From Tubiluchus corallicola (lineage: Eukaryota; Priapulida; Priapulimorpha; Priapulimorphida; Tubiluchidae): 47,751 nucleotides of DNA. The DNA is taken from assembly GCA_030141605.1 (NCBI GenBank), contig JAQGDQ010000446.1, positions 64,001 through 111,751 on the forward strand, read 5' to 3'. Positions 27,800 to 38,860 of the stretch are shown here, one piece after another. The translations under genes were made by a program, and so were the position numbers. Position 1 is the stretch's first letter, and each line of letters opens with the position of its first letter. The notes under the pieces are model-generated. The model was not told the DNA's origin, ran no database searches, and was given only the letters and a program-made list of their open reading frames with translations.

Positions 27800-28006
27800 A
27801 ATAACACGCTCAATACGGATGCTGCATTATTAACTGTAAATTTTATTTTTGGTTTCTTTTCAATATAGTTGTCGCCTCCTGCACGTGAGTTGAAGTCTCG
27901 CAAATGTGATCTACAATCTTAGGAAACCGAGTGTCGGCAGTTGTGGATAAACACACTTAAAGCTTGCAGCTGTGGTCGGTACAAGAAATATTTTTGCTAT
28001 TGAAGC
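27800..28006 (+). other. 5' flank of the zinc-finger gene
   Basis: No KRAB-like or other N-terminal domain and no evident acceptor-linked exon was recognised, so the first exon or promoter of the zinc-finger gene is unresolved. Confidence 0.35.
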
Positions 28007-28966
28007 ATGCTTTGTAAGAAACCTGAACATTACACAAGAATGAAACCCCACAAATGTGACTTCTGTGACAAATCATTTGCTCAGTGAGGTGATCTTCTCA
28101 GTCACATGAACACTCATACTGGAATGAAACCCCACAAATGTGACTTATGTGACAAATCATTTTCTGAGCGAGGTAATCTTCTCAAGCACATGAACACTCA
28201 TACTGGAATGAAACCCCACAAATGTGACTTATGTGACAAATCATTTGCTCAGCGAGGTGATCTTCTCAGGCACATGAACACTCATACTGGAATGAAACCC
28301 CACAAATGTGACTTCTGTGAAAAATCATTTGCTCAGCGAGGTGATCTTCTCAGGCACATGAACACTCATACTGGAATGAAACCCCACAAATGTGACTTAT
28401 GTGACAAATCATTTTCTGAGCGAGGTAATCTTCTCAAGCACATGAACACTCATACTGGAATGAAACCCCACAAATGTGATTTATGTGACAAATCATTTGC
28501 TCAGCGAGGTAGTCTTCTCAGGCACATGAACACTCATACTGGAATGAAGCCCCACAAATGTGACTTATGTGACAAATCATTTTCTGTGCGATGTAATCTT
28601 CTCAGGCACATGAACACTCATACTGGAATGAAACCCCACACTTGTGACTTATGTGACAAATCATTTGCTCAGCGATGTGATCTTCTCAAGCACATGAACA
28701 TTCATACTGGAATGAAACCCCACACTTGTGACTTATGTGACAAATCATTTGCTCAGCGAGGTCATCTTCTCACACACATGAACACTCATACTGGAATGAA
28801 ACCCCACACTTGTGACTTATGTGACAAATCATTTGCTCAGCGAGGTCATCTTCTCACGCACATGAACACTCACACTGGAATGAAACCCCACAGATGTGAC
28901 TTATGTGACAAATCATTTTCTCGGCGAAGTAATCTTCTCAGGCACAGGAAAACTCATATCACATAG
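28007..28966 (+). CDS. C2H2 zinc-finger protein, 10 intact fingers; first finger has a stop codon
   Basis: From ATG 28007 the frame reads MLCKKPEHYTR then a finger whose CGA codon is TGA (28085-28087). The frame resumes at ATG 28106 and runs 286 aa to TAG 28964-28966. Ten fingers of 28 residues (84 bp) follow C-x2-C-x12-H-x3-H, with linker TGMKPHKC in place of the usual TGEKPYKC. Helix residues after F are SERGNLLKH, AQRGDLLRH, AQRGSLLRH, SVRCNLLRH, AQRCDLLKH, AQRGHLLTH (twice) and SRRSNLLRH, with Arg at +1 in every finger. Units are nearly identical in DNA, so the array grew recently. Likely a nuclear DNA-binding protein, if expressed; the premature stop means translation must start at 28106 or the gene is decaying. 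Confidence 0.82.
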
Positions 28967-29105
28967 ACATGAGTCAACATAGACATTACAAAGAGTCAAC
29001 ATAGACATTACAATGAGTCAACATAGACATTACAAAGAGTCAACATAGACATTACAATGAGTCAACATAGACATTACAATGAGTCAACATAAACAATACA
29101 GTGAG
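28967..29105. repeat. 22-bp tandem repeat, about 6 copies, just after the zinc-finger stop
   Basis: Unit GAGTCAACATAGACATTACA plus two variable bases. It begins within a few bases of the TAG, so it would lie in the 3' UTR. Confidence 0.92.
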
Positions 29106-29529
29106 TCAGCATGTTACAGGTGCCATCGTGTAATCATGATAGTCGTCTGTTGTAAAAAAGACAGACTGGTGACTTTAATGTTCTGTTTCAATACTTGCGG
29201 CATCAACCATTAAAACACACTAGCTGTTGGTCAGTCAGTTAGTCATGGATTACTTAAATCTAAGAGTAAATAAACAAATGATGATACAAAGAAAAAAATA
29301 AATGATTACCAATTAGCGAACTAACTGGCTAATGGAGTGACTTACGGCAGATTGCTTGAACAACCAACTGGTTGGCTCGCCGACTTATCCACTGACTGAT
29401 GAACGAATGAACAACCAACCAACATTGTAGCTTAGGTTCAGTTTATGAAGTTAGAGTTGGAAACATAGGAGTATTTATTTTGACTAGAAAAATATTCATT
29501 TGCTAAAGCAGTAGTCTTTGTAAAATAGG
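29106..29529. other. 3' flank of the zinc-finger gene
   Basis: AATAAA-type words occur near 29263 and 29295, 300 bases after the stop, and may serve as polyadenylation signals. Nothing else recognised. Confidence 0.35.
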
Positions 29530-29999
29530 TATAAGGTACTCGCTTATAAGAGACCACCAACACCGGTCCCGATTTTTCGTAACGTATTTCTTATGTAAAA
29601 ATCTTCGTATATAAGGTAATCGCATATGAGGGACTTTCAGTTATAAGGAACAATATCTTCAGGTCCCGTGTAAAGAAACCCAGATAAATTACCTCGCATA
29701 TAAGGGACCCTATCATAAAAGCGAAATTGATGGATTTTTAACCTCAATTTTTCGCAAACTCAGCGTTCGAACAGCTCGGTTTCCGCGGTCACATACATCT
29801 CGCATCACTGAAGGAGCTTCCTACATACCGTCTGCACTGAATGTGTAGCAATAATCCATAAAAATGTGGGTAAAAGTACAGAAAAGTACAGGTCTACATA
29901 CACCCTCGGTCTGACTCAACTTTAGCTATAAGGGACATCTGATATAAGGGACGATTTTTTTCCGGAGGTGTCCCTTATATCCAAGGTTGAGTGTATCTA
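29530..29999. mobile_element. MITE-like repeat with TATAAGGGAC words
   Basis: The words TATAAGAGACCACC and CACCGGTCCC at the left, and, in reverse complement at the right end, ACACTCAACCTTGGATATAA then GGGACACC, indicate imperfect inverted ends. TATAAGG(G)AC recurs at least six times in both orientations between them. The class is uncertain (mariner-like by analogy). Confidence 0.45.
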
Positions 30000-31839
30000 T
30001 CCATAGGACTCACGTAGGTGCAAAATTGATGCAAAACTGTCTGTTATTTTGTTGACCTGTATATTTTAAACTAAATTAAAGCTTCACTGTAGTGTAGTGT
30101 ATTTTTATACCATTTGATGTGTGCGCATGTTAGTGTGATGTATATGTAATGTGTAATATAATGACTACTCTATAATCACAGATAATAAGATAAAAAAAAA
30201 TTAGTTTTCGATAGAATAATGACAACTAAAAAGGGAAGGAAAATAAAAGTTTTAACTTCATCCTTTTCTTTTCTTGAAAACTTTTATTATAGTTTGACGT
30301 ATTTTTATACTAATGTGTGCAAATTTTGTGTAACATGAAATGTTTTTTAACTCGTTCAATAAATAAATAATTTTTGACATAAAATGTGACGTCATAAAGG
30401 TGTTATATATCAGTGCTGTGTATAATACATTTTGTTGTTTCTGTAACGCATTGTCGGAATCAACAATGGGAACAATGTCGGCTTGTTTAACTTAGTGGGG
30501 GGGGGGCTGCTTCAGAAAATTTTTAGTTGTTGTTCTAATACTGGGTAAAGCAAAAAAATTTAGGTAAATTTTATGTTGTAATTTGTATTTTAAACAAACA
30601 AGCATCTGAAAGTTTATACATAAACATGATAAAATCTTAAACAAAAAAAATTGTTTTGCTTACGAATAGCCTCAATTGTTGCAGTTCAAGAGTATGTTGG
30701 TACACGACTTTTAGGCACGAGATAACTGACAACAAACTGCGTGAGGGACAGTACTTTCTCTACCTGGGCTCAGACATGTGTGCGTGAACGCATGCGCACG
30801 ACAGCCAAACACCAAACTGCTGGACTGCGAAACAAACAGTACTACTCCCACGGGTCATTTGCAGCTTGGCATCTTGTACACCTAATAATAAATATATTAT
30901 TAAATACTTTTATGTACAATGCTGTAATGATCATTGTGGATATATTTAATAAATAAATAAATAAATAAGCATATTCTCACAGTTAATAAACGATGATCTA
31001 GAAGCTCTGAATGAAACTCATATTTTTGGATAAATTACAGTGTCATGTGTTATGTAGTTATAGTCATAAAAGCAAATTACATTAGTGACTTGAAAGATAT
31101 TTTTTCCTGTACTGGTTTGTATTGCAGACACATTTCTTACTTGCTTAACATTTTATGTCTGTGTCTTTAGGCTTGGCATTTTATCCTGGCTATGTTTGAT
31201 GTGTGTATGTATTTTTTTATTTTTTATTTATTTATTTATTATTATTATCACATTCAGTACAATATAATGACATTACGCACACAGTGACATCAAAATTATT
31301 ACATCCTCTATATTAAATTGTTATGTTTCATACACTATCGTTATCATAAAAGAATAATTGTACTGCAGTGGGCTAGAAAAGCAAAGGCTTGTATAAGCCC
31401 ACTGTCATGTGAACCCGATAAAAAATGGATGAGTGAACAAAAAAGAACTGGGAGAAAGGTTAGATTACACAGGAAGGGTATAAGGATGTGTTAGTGGAAA
31501 TGATAGGAAGAAAGATAATAGATTGCGCTATGTTGACATCAGCTCTAAAGATTTATCAATGATGCCTTGTTTTGCATAATCTGTACTAGATGTGTGTATC
31601 TATGTAATAATTATTCATTACCGCCTTGTGTAACTATAATGAATCATTTTGATAAAATGCGAACAATATCAGAAATTTAAACACCTTGCATATGCTTGAA
31701 TGTGCATTTTCCTTGTTGACTTTGGCTCGTTAAAGCACTTGTTTTTCATCCATATTTTGTCCAAAGAGTTTTAAATTACTGCCTATCATTTACAATCGTG
31801 TTTTTGTTCTACAAACACTGCACTTGGCTATTATGAGAG
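30000..31839. other. Gene-free stretch with LINE-like 3' tails
   Basis: A plus-strand segment ends in (AATA)n at 30947-30967 and a minus-strand one has its tail (TTTATT)n at 31215-31240 followed by ATTATTATTATCACATTCAG; both look like LINE 3' ends. A poly-G run lies near 30495. The 71-aa ORF at 30741 ending in the first tail has no domain I recognise. Confidence 0.4.
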
Positions 31840-32060
31840 TTTTATTGATGCTTGCACCTCAGGCACTTAGAGCACCTCACGCTCCGGCTCCCAGTCTTTA
31901 TCTGAGACTAATTTCTTCAGCTGGAGGCCCCGCACGCCTTATATATCGTGCGCGGTGCCCCGCTGCCTGAATTCCTAGATCACGTAATCACGTGATACCA
32001 TAACTGGCTTCATCATACCAGCATCTATCAACATAATTATTTCTCATAATCTACTGCTCT
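31840..32060 (-). mobile_element. LTR-like repeat X, copy 2 (partial)
   Basis: Shares TTTTATTGATGCTTG, the GCACGCCTTATATATCGTGC region, CACGTAATCACGTGATACCA and TCTACTGCTCTTA with 10760-11100. On the minus strand it carries a TATATAAGGCGTGCG TATA box. Confidence 0.5.
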
Positions 32061-32064
32061 TACT

Positions 32065-32262
32065 ATGCTTTAAACGACTTTTGCTTCGCATTTGATGTCA
32101 ACAATGAACAATTTATTTATCAGTGCAAATGATCTATTATGACATCACATCTACGTATTCAAATTGTTATATTTAATAGTACAGCCGAACATAATGTTTG
32201 CAATAAAAGACAAAAGAACAATACCACATAAAAGCGTTGCATGTAGCCTGTTATTAATATAA
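32065..32262 (+). repeat. About 200-bp direct repeat, left copy flanking the GRL gene at 33045
   Basis: ATGCTTTAAACG...TTGCATGTAGCCTGTTATTAAT recurs in the same orientation at 36141-36343 with few differences (for example GAACAATACC versus GAACAACACC). The pair brackets the complete GRL gene. Confidence 0.9.
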
Positions 32263-32970
32263 TTGTCAGTGTAAATAAACAATAATTATTTAACGGGAGA
32301 GATAACGATACTTCAAAATGATTACTTTCCGTGCACAAAAGACTACGACTTCTGTGTCAATACAACGAGACACGAAATCAAGAAATATTTCTATCTGTCT
32401 GCCGCATTCACTACTGAACATGACATTTAGAAATGTGTTTGCTGCAAGCAACACAAAGCGTGCAATAAGAAATGTGTTAGTATCAGCTTGGCGCAAACAT
32501 TACTACACAAAACTACGAGAAATGTGTTACTATTAGCTTGGCGAGTTGGCGTAAACGGTAATACACACAATGTTAAAAAATACGTTACTATTAACTTGTT
32601 GTGGGCAACGCTAGTATGACATCGTGAAATCTATGGCATCTGTTCATCGCGTACAACTAAAAGCGACATCGTGAAATGTGCTGATACTGTGCACGTTGTC
32701 GTGTGCAACATTTTCGTGCAACATTAAACAACAAGAAATAATAATTAGTAAATTTACAACAAGCTGCGCACCTGGAAAAAGGTGACACTTCAACTTTAAG
32801 AAACGGTGTGTTTAAGAAACAACTATCTGTGTGAACAACCGACCAATTATACAGCGGTCGCCAAAAAGCTTGTTTCCATACTAAGTTTATCAAATCGACA
32901 TTAAATCTAAAACTATGCACACTAAAAATCTAACTATTTAATAGTTTATGTATTTAGGAAAAGAATCTAA

Positions 32971-32980
32971 CTATATATAG
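32971..32980 (+). promoter_or_regulatory. Candidate TATA box of the GRL gene at 33045
   Basis: CTATATATAG lies 65 bases upstream of ATG 33045, which would leave a leader of about 35-45 nt. Position and motif only. Confidence 0.35.
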
Positions 32981-33044
32981 GCATTATTTATTGAACGTAC
33001 AAATTATTTTTTACTATCTAAGTTGCACTATCTAAATCTAGACA

Positions 33045-35958
33045 ATGAAGAAAATTCATATTATTCCAACACGTGAAACGCTTTTTCCTGCCAAGTCAGC
33101 GAAGATATTCAACTCAGTTAAGCCACTACTTTGGGCATTGTGCATATTTGGAATGTGGCCATTGCCACAGACACTTGGTGTTCAAAGCAAAATAGTGAAG
33201 CCTTTACTCTTCTTTTATTCGTGTTCTTTGATGGTTTTTACAATGATAACCTATGTTTACGTTTACGTACTGGCGTTTCTTTCTTCTCTGGTACACACCA
33301 CCTCGACAGGAACTCTTCTAGCTTCAGTCACCACAAGTATCCCAATCATTCAATTTGCTCTCCTATCAGTTTTCTTCTTGTCACAGAGACATTCATTTGA
33401 AAGATTTCGACACACATGGGACACTGTTTTTCAGAACATCGCAACTAATGACCACAACAAAAAGGTAAAAGCCCAGCCACACACCATCGGAACAAGAGAA
33501 GCGTACAAAGGGATAACTGTAGCTACGTTGTCCGTTATCAGCTTTCTCATAACGTACTACATTACAATATACATACCTGCAAAAACTGCAGAAGACACGA
33601 TGAAAGATGTTGGAGAACTCACCAGCCAAAAAGTTATGCAAAGAATTACAGCACGATTGGCAAAACCAGAAGTTGCATTTGTCAATGTCGTCTTGATAGC
33701 GTCATTTGCACTGACGATAATGTTTGTTAGAGCTCTGTGCGTTATTATTTGCAGCGAACTTGGTGAAGTTACCAAAAACTTTCAGCAACTTACAGTGGAA
33801 CAAAAACAAGCAACGAAACAACGACAGACGCAGGGGAGTAAAAGTTATGGATGCTCAAAAGTGCAAAACCTAATAAGCCAGCATCAAAACTTGGTAAACA
33901 TAATAACTGAAATGGACATCTTGTTTTCATATTTCATATTAATAATCTACGTCACAACAGTTACGCTGACATGCGTATATTTTTACAATATAATCAACAT
34001 TTTTCAAACGATGGGGTACACCAAAATAGCAATAAACACAGTCGCTGGAACAGCAGTTTGGCTAATCTTGGAGATAATCGTCATTACACTGTTATCTGTA
34101 GCTGCAGCTGGTTTGAACGAGAAAGCGCATGCGCCATTACAACACGTTTATAATATAGTATTCAGTGACTTGACGAACGAGGAAAAGGCAGAGGTAAGCT
34201 CCAATTGTTTATTCAGTATCTAAACTAACAAAATATTCATTGAGAATGATCTTAAACCTGCTAAAATGTAAACTTAAAGCTATAGGCATTTCCAATTACA
34301 TGTACTACTAGATCAATAGCCATTTCAAAATTCCTGAACACCCCATCAATTTGATATAATATGCAGTTTGAATTCAGACTAATAAAAATTACTTAACATT
34401 CATTCTCAACTACATTTGTTTTGAATCACAATACGATTTGTACATTTCAGTTACAGATGTTTGCAATAAAACTGTCAGGTTCAAATATCGGAATCACAGG
34501 CTGCAATTTCTTTACAATCAGCCGAAGCTTCATGCTAACTGTAAGTACAAAATATAATGATAGGCTACCTGTTGTTCATTTTGCAATCAGTCGAAGCTTC
34601 ATGCTAACTGTATGTGCAAAGCATAATAATTAGTTATTGTTCATTTTGCCAACAGCCGAAGATTCATGATAATGGTACATACAAAGCATAATAATTAGCT
34701 AACTGTTGTTCTTGTTACAATCAGCCGAAGCTTCGTCATAACGGTAAATACAAAGCGTAATAATTAGCTAACTGTTGTTCTTGTTACAATCAGCCGAAGC
34801 TTCATCACAATGGTAAATACCAAGCATAATAATTAGCTAACTGTTGTTCTTGTTACAATCAGCCGAAGCTTCATCATAACGGTAAATACCAAGCATAATA
34901 ATTAGCTAGCTGTTGTTCTTGTTACAATCAGCCAAAGATTGATCATAATGGTAAATATCAAGCATAATAATTAGCTAACTGTTATTCTTGTTACAATCAG
35001 CCAAAGCTTCATCATAATGGTAACTACCAAGCGTAATAATTAGCTAACTGTTGTTCTTGTTACAATCAGCTTTAGCTTCATCACAATGGTAAATACCAAG
35101 CATAATAATTAGCTAACTGTTGTCTTGTTACAATCAGCCGAAGCTTCCTCATAACGGTAAATACCAAGCATAATAATTAGCTAACTGTTGTTCTTGTTAC
35201 AATCAGCCGAAGCTTCATCACAATGGTAAATACCAAGCATAATAATTAGCTAACTGTTGTCTTGTTACAATCAGCCGAAGCTTCATCATAACGGTAAATA
35301 CCAACCATAATAATTAGCTAACTGTTGTTCTTGTTACAATCAGCCGAAGCTTCGTCATAACGGTAAATACCAAGCATAATAATTAGCTAACCGTTGTTCA
35401 TGTTACAATCAGCCGTAGCTTTATCATAACTGTATATACAAAGCATAATAATTAGCTAACTGTTGTTCTTGTTACATTCAGCCGAAGCTTCATCATAACT
35501 GTATATACAAAGCATAATAATCAGCTAACTGTTGTTCTTGTTACATTCAGCCGAAGCTTCATCATAACGCTAAATACCAAGCATAATAATTAGTTGAATG
35601 TTGTTTATTTTACAAACAGATGCGGTAAGCACTAAAGATTTGCACTGTTATAGTACGTTAAAACGTTTCTTTAGTTTTGTAGTAGTTAGTAGTTGTTTTC
35701 AAGCCATTGTTGCAATGTAACACAGAACGTGACGTATAAAATTTCAAAACAGGCATTGGGTTATTAATGGTAAAATAATAAAATTATTTAGCGTCCTGCA
35801 AAGGAAAAACTGCAATTTGCACTTAATTATAAAACTGCTTCTTCTTGCAGGTGTTTGGCGTATTTATTACCTACCTTGTGCTACTGACACAATTCAAGCC
35901 AAACATATTGGAGGTCAAGCAGACACTGACCAGTAACACTACTTACCCAGACTTTTGA
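33045..35958 (+). CDS. Gustatory-receptor-like 7TM protein (complete, 3 exons)
   Basis: Exons 33045-34193, 34451-34540 and 35851-35958 (TGA 35956-35958) give 448 aa; introns are phase 0 (GTAAGC/CAG and GTAAGT/CAG). Hydrophobic segments lie near residues 53-79, 92-113, 157-177, 211-236, 293-318, 329-354 and 414-428. Family motifs are NSVKPLLWALCIFGMWP, FRHTWDTVF, MDILFSYFILIIY, GLNEKAHAP, GITGCNFFTISRSF and TYLVLLTQFKP. It is the most diverged of the complete set in the TM5 region but has the identical exon plan. Intron 2 is filled by a minisatellite made from its own middle exon and donor site, and the whole gene lies between direct repeats at 32065 and 36141. Probable membrane chemoreceptor or channel; ligand unknown. 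Confidence 0.91.
34513..35612 (+). repeat. About 68-bp minisatellite, 16 copies, derived from exon 2 end plus splice donor
   Basis: Copy 0 is the real exon end: ACAATCAGCCGAAGCTTCAT, GCTAACT, then GTAAGT (34541). Fifteen more copies follow with consensus TTACAATCAGCCGAAGCTTC, ATCATAACGGTAAATACC, AAGCATAATAATTAGCTAAC, TGTTGTTCTTG. All but the last (CGCTAAAT) keep GT at the donor position (GTAAAT, GTAACT, GTATAT, GTACAT or GTATGT). The array ends before the polypyrimidine/CAG acceptor at 35850. Confidence 0.95.
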
Positions 35959-36140
35959 AATGAGTATAAAGGCAACAAAAACTCATATAACAGTATAACT
36001 GCCCATACAAGGCTCTCTGCGAAGCAACGCTGCACTTAGATGATTCAAAATTTCGAGACTATTTTTTTTAACTTTACGTAATAATTCTACTTCCTTATCC
36101 TTTAACAAGTCAACAGCCAACACTCCTTCTTCTATTTAAT

Positions 36141-36343
36141 ATGCTTTAAACGTTTTTGCTTCGCATTTGATGTCAACAATTAACAATTTATTTATCAGTG
36201 CAAATGATCTATTATGACATCACATCTACGTATTCAAATTATTATATTTAATAGTACAGCCGAGCATAATGTTTGCAATAAAAGACAAAAGAACAACACC
36301 ACAAAATTTTGCATGTAGCCTGTTATTAATATAGTATATATAT
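36141..36343 (+). repeat. About 200-bp direct repeat, right copy flanking the GRL gene
   Basis: Same orientation as 32065-32262 and about 95% identical by eye; ends at TGTTATTAATATA, where the right copy runs into (TA)n. It lies 180 bp after the GRL stop codon. Confidence 0.9.
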
Positions 36344-37515
36344 ATATAAGCAGAAATATGTTCTCTGCCCAGAAGCAAAAGTTCTCTGCTAGGCTCTGCA
36401 TAAGTGCAAAATAAAAGTTCTGCATTAATATGATGATTGTAAATAATATTCATAAATTTGACAGAACATTATAGCCTTTTTAGGGCTAGTTTCAATTAAA
36501 GGAAAGGACAAGGAATTTTAAAGTACATCCCAAAAAACTTTCCATCCAGAAAATCTTACACGAGTAACTTTCCAAAAGAGGGAGGCGGCTATTTTAGTGG
36601 AGCAATCAATGATTTTTTCTGGTGTGCGCTTGTGTAGGCCATAAGAAGCTGAATTAAAGATTGTTGAAATGTAGTTTCATTGAACTGTAAATTTCGGTAA
36701 TTTAAAATTCATCTTAAACTAATAATTTACGTAGTTATCGCCTCCATAACGATGCAATCAGCTGAAAGGTAATTGAGTGAGTGAGGAAGCAAGATGCTCT
36801 TTCTAGAGAAAAAACTTAAGGCTTGGACTGGCGTTCTCCGAAACCAGACAAGCTAAACATCAAACCTGTCATATAGAACTGCTGAAGGAATTGCCAGGAA
36901 GGTACTGCAGTAAATAAGAGTTGTATTAAATTGTGTTAAACGTGTTAAATTGTGCTAAACAATAATCTGATTAAATGCTTGGCAAGAGGCCAAGTACGTG
37001 ACCAGCTGAGCTTTGATCGACTGACTGACTCGTGCTGGACAATGCCCTTATGCGCAGAAGCTTACGGCGCATTAGAGGGTTAGTCAAAAGGCGTTGTGAT
37101 GCCCCGCATCTCAGAACAGAGTTTAAGAACTGGCTAGGTGCGAGGGAGCTGGCATTACTATTCTATGATTATGATATTTACTGTAATGTGTTTAATGTTT
37201 AATAAATGTGTTGCTCCTTAACTCGAGTCTTCATAGTTTTGCCATGCCCGTCGTGGCTACTCACACGCCACGATATAAACAACAGCAGCTTTAACAACAA
37301 AATAAACAAACAACAACAGAATGATTTTACTCCTGCTGCACATAAATTATATAGGCTAATACATATTCTTCTTCTAATGGGCGTGTTCATTTGAGCATTT
37401 TTGTGTGAAATCGTGTTTCCGTGCATTTGATTTCACATCACATTGACAGTGGTTTGAAAAAAAATTCTAAATGACGGGGAAATTATATATTTCTATTTGC
37501 AATTGCGTAAAACTA
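36344..37515. other. Gene-free stretch
   Basis: A degraded piece of repeat Y is possible at 36497-36570 (AAAGGACAAGG, CCCAAAAAACTTTCCAT). 36990-37150 is a less AT-rich island of unknown nature ending near AATAAATG at 37201. No gene recognised. Confidence 0.35.
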
Positions 37516-38326
37516 ATAAGTCTTTTCACAGTTTTGCTATGCGCACGCGCAGTTCTTGCAGGTCAAAGGTTAAGTGAACTCAGCGCGTTTTGGTTAACTA
37601 CAATCGTCACGTGACCTTATGTAGGTGAAATGGATGAAACATGTGGTTATTTTTATTTGTATGGGCCTACTACACGTGTTTACTTTAGGCTAGCTTGTTA
37701 TTCTTATCCGAATACAAGCTAAATAGTTAGCAAAATATCAGTAGCAATCCACACAAAACGAAATAACTGAAGTATTAACGCCAGTGTGAACCTGACTCAA
37801 TAAATTTTAATTTTGTAGCCAAGGTGGCTCCGTTTTTCATTTATGCTGTGAACATGTGAGTAAACATGTGTCTTGTACAAGCTAGTGAAATTTTCATTTA
37901 GATATATGCCGCAACGATGTAAGTTTAGTTCTATTAATATTTATTTTGATTTATTCACTGATATTTATGAATGGACTAAACTATGTAACAATCTAACTAA
38001 ATTAGCCAATGTCAGTCACCTTTGCCTTTTTATTTATTTTTTCCTTTTTTTTAAATATTGCAGAATTAAAGATCAGTGGTTTATATGAAAATTCAACTGA
38101 GACTTTTGAAGTTGTCATAAATGCCTCTCAGAGACACTATCATGAAGCAAGAATTAACACCAAGAACAGTTACTGTTACTTTTACAATTATACGCGTAGC
38201 ATGAGCCGCGAGGCGTTGTCAAGTGTAAACAAATGCGTTGTTTGGTTCAGATAACGTTGTTAGGGTCACTTAACCTTTGACCTTTTCACCATCATCATCA
38301 ATCGCTAGAACTGTGAAAAGGCTTAT
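37516..38326. mobile_element. TIR element Z, long copy (811 bp)
   Basis: Left end ATAAGTCTTTTCACAGTT and right end AACTGTGAAAAGGCTTAT are inverted repeats (right arm reads AACTGTGAAAAGGCTTAT after CTAG). Subterminal GGTCAAAGGTTAAGTG on the left mirrors CACTTAACCTTTGACC on the right. A shorter relative is at 42503-42893. The TSD is unclear (TA or TAA). No transposase. Confidence 0.75.
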
Positions 38327-38439
38327 TAACGCCCCTGTCCTTGCAATAACATCAGTTTTAAAAATTCGCTGATCTATACTGCACTTGTATGTCTTGCAAG
38401 CTAATAAATTATGAGTAAAATTATTAGGTTGGTTGTATA

Positions 38440-38860
38440 GTGGTAGTACGTGTGTGAGCGATGTGTGTAGTTGTTTATGAACGTTTGAGTAATGGCAAAG
38501 CTATAAGACTTGGATTAGGAAGTAACACTTTTATTAAGTAACATCACAATATAATAAATGTATAGCAATGCCAAAAACCCCTGATCTATGAGACGTCCTG
38601 GTCATGAGTGACTAGTCTAATCCCAGTCCTGCGGCGGGTTCGTTTCACGGCATCCATGCCAGTTGCGTGCGCAGTCTGACAAATGGGCAGTCACGTGACA
38701 CGGCGCCTTAATTTCCTTATTTGGGCGTCTGACAAATGGGCAGTCACGTGGTACTGCACCTTAATTTCCTTATTTGGGTTTGGCTTCATGAATACTCTGC
38801 TTAGCATAATTATCTGACATTTAACATATTTTAACAGATTTTCTTTACTTTATGTAACCA
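38440..38860 (-). mobile_element. LTR-like repeat X, copy 3
   Basis: Shares GAGTAATGGCAAAGCTAT, TAGCAATGCCAAAAACCCCTGATCTATG and the AT-rich end TTTAACAGATTTTCTTTACT with 10760-11100. It contains a 50-odd-bp tandem duplication of GTCTGACAAATGGGCAGTCA...TTCCTTATTTGGG. Confidence 0.5.
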
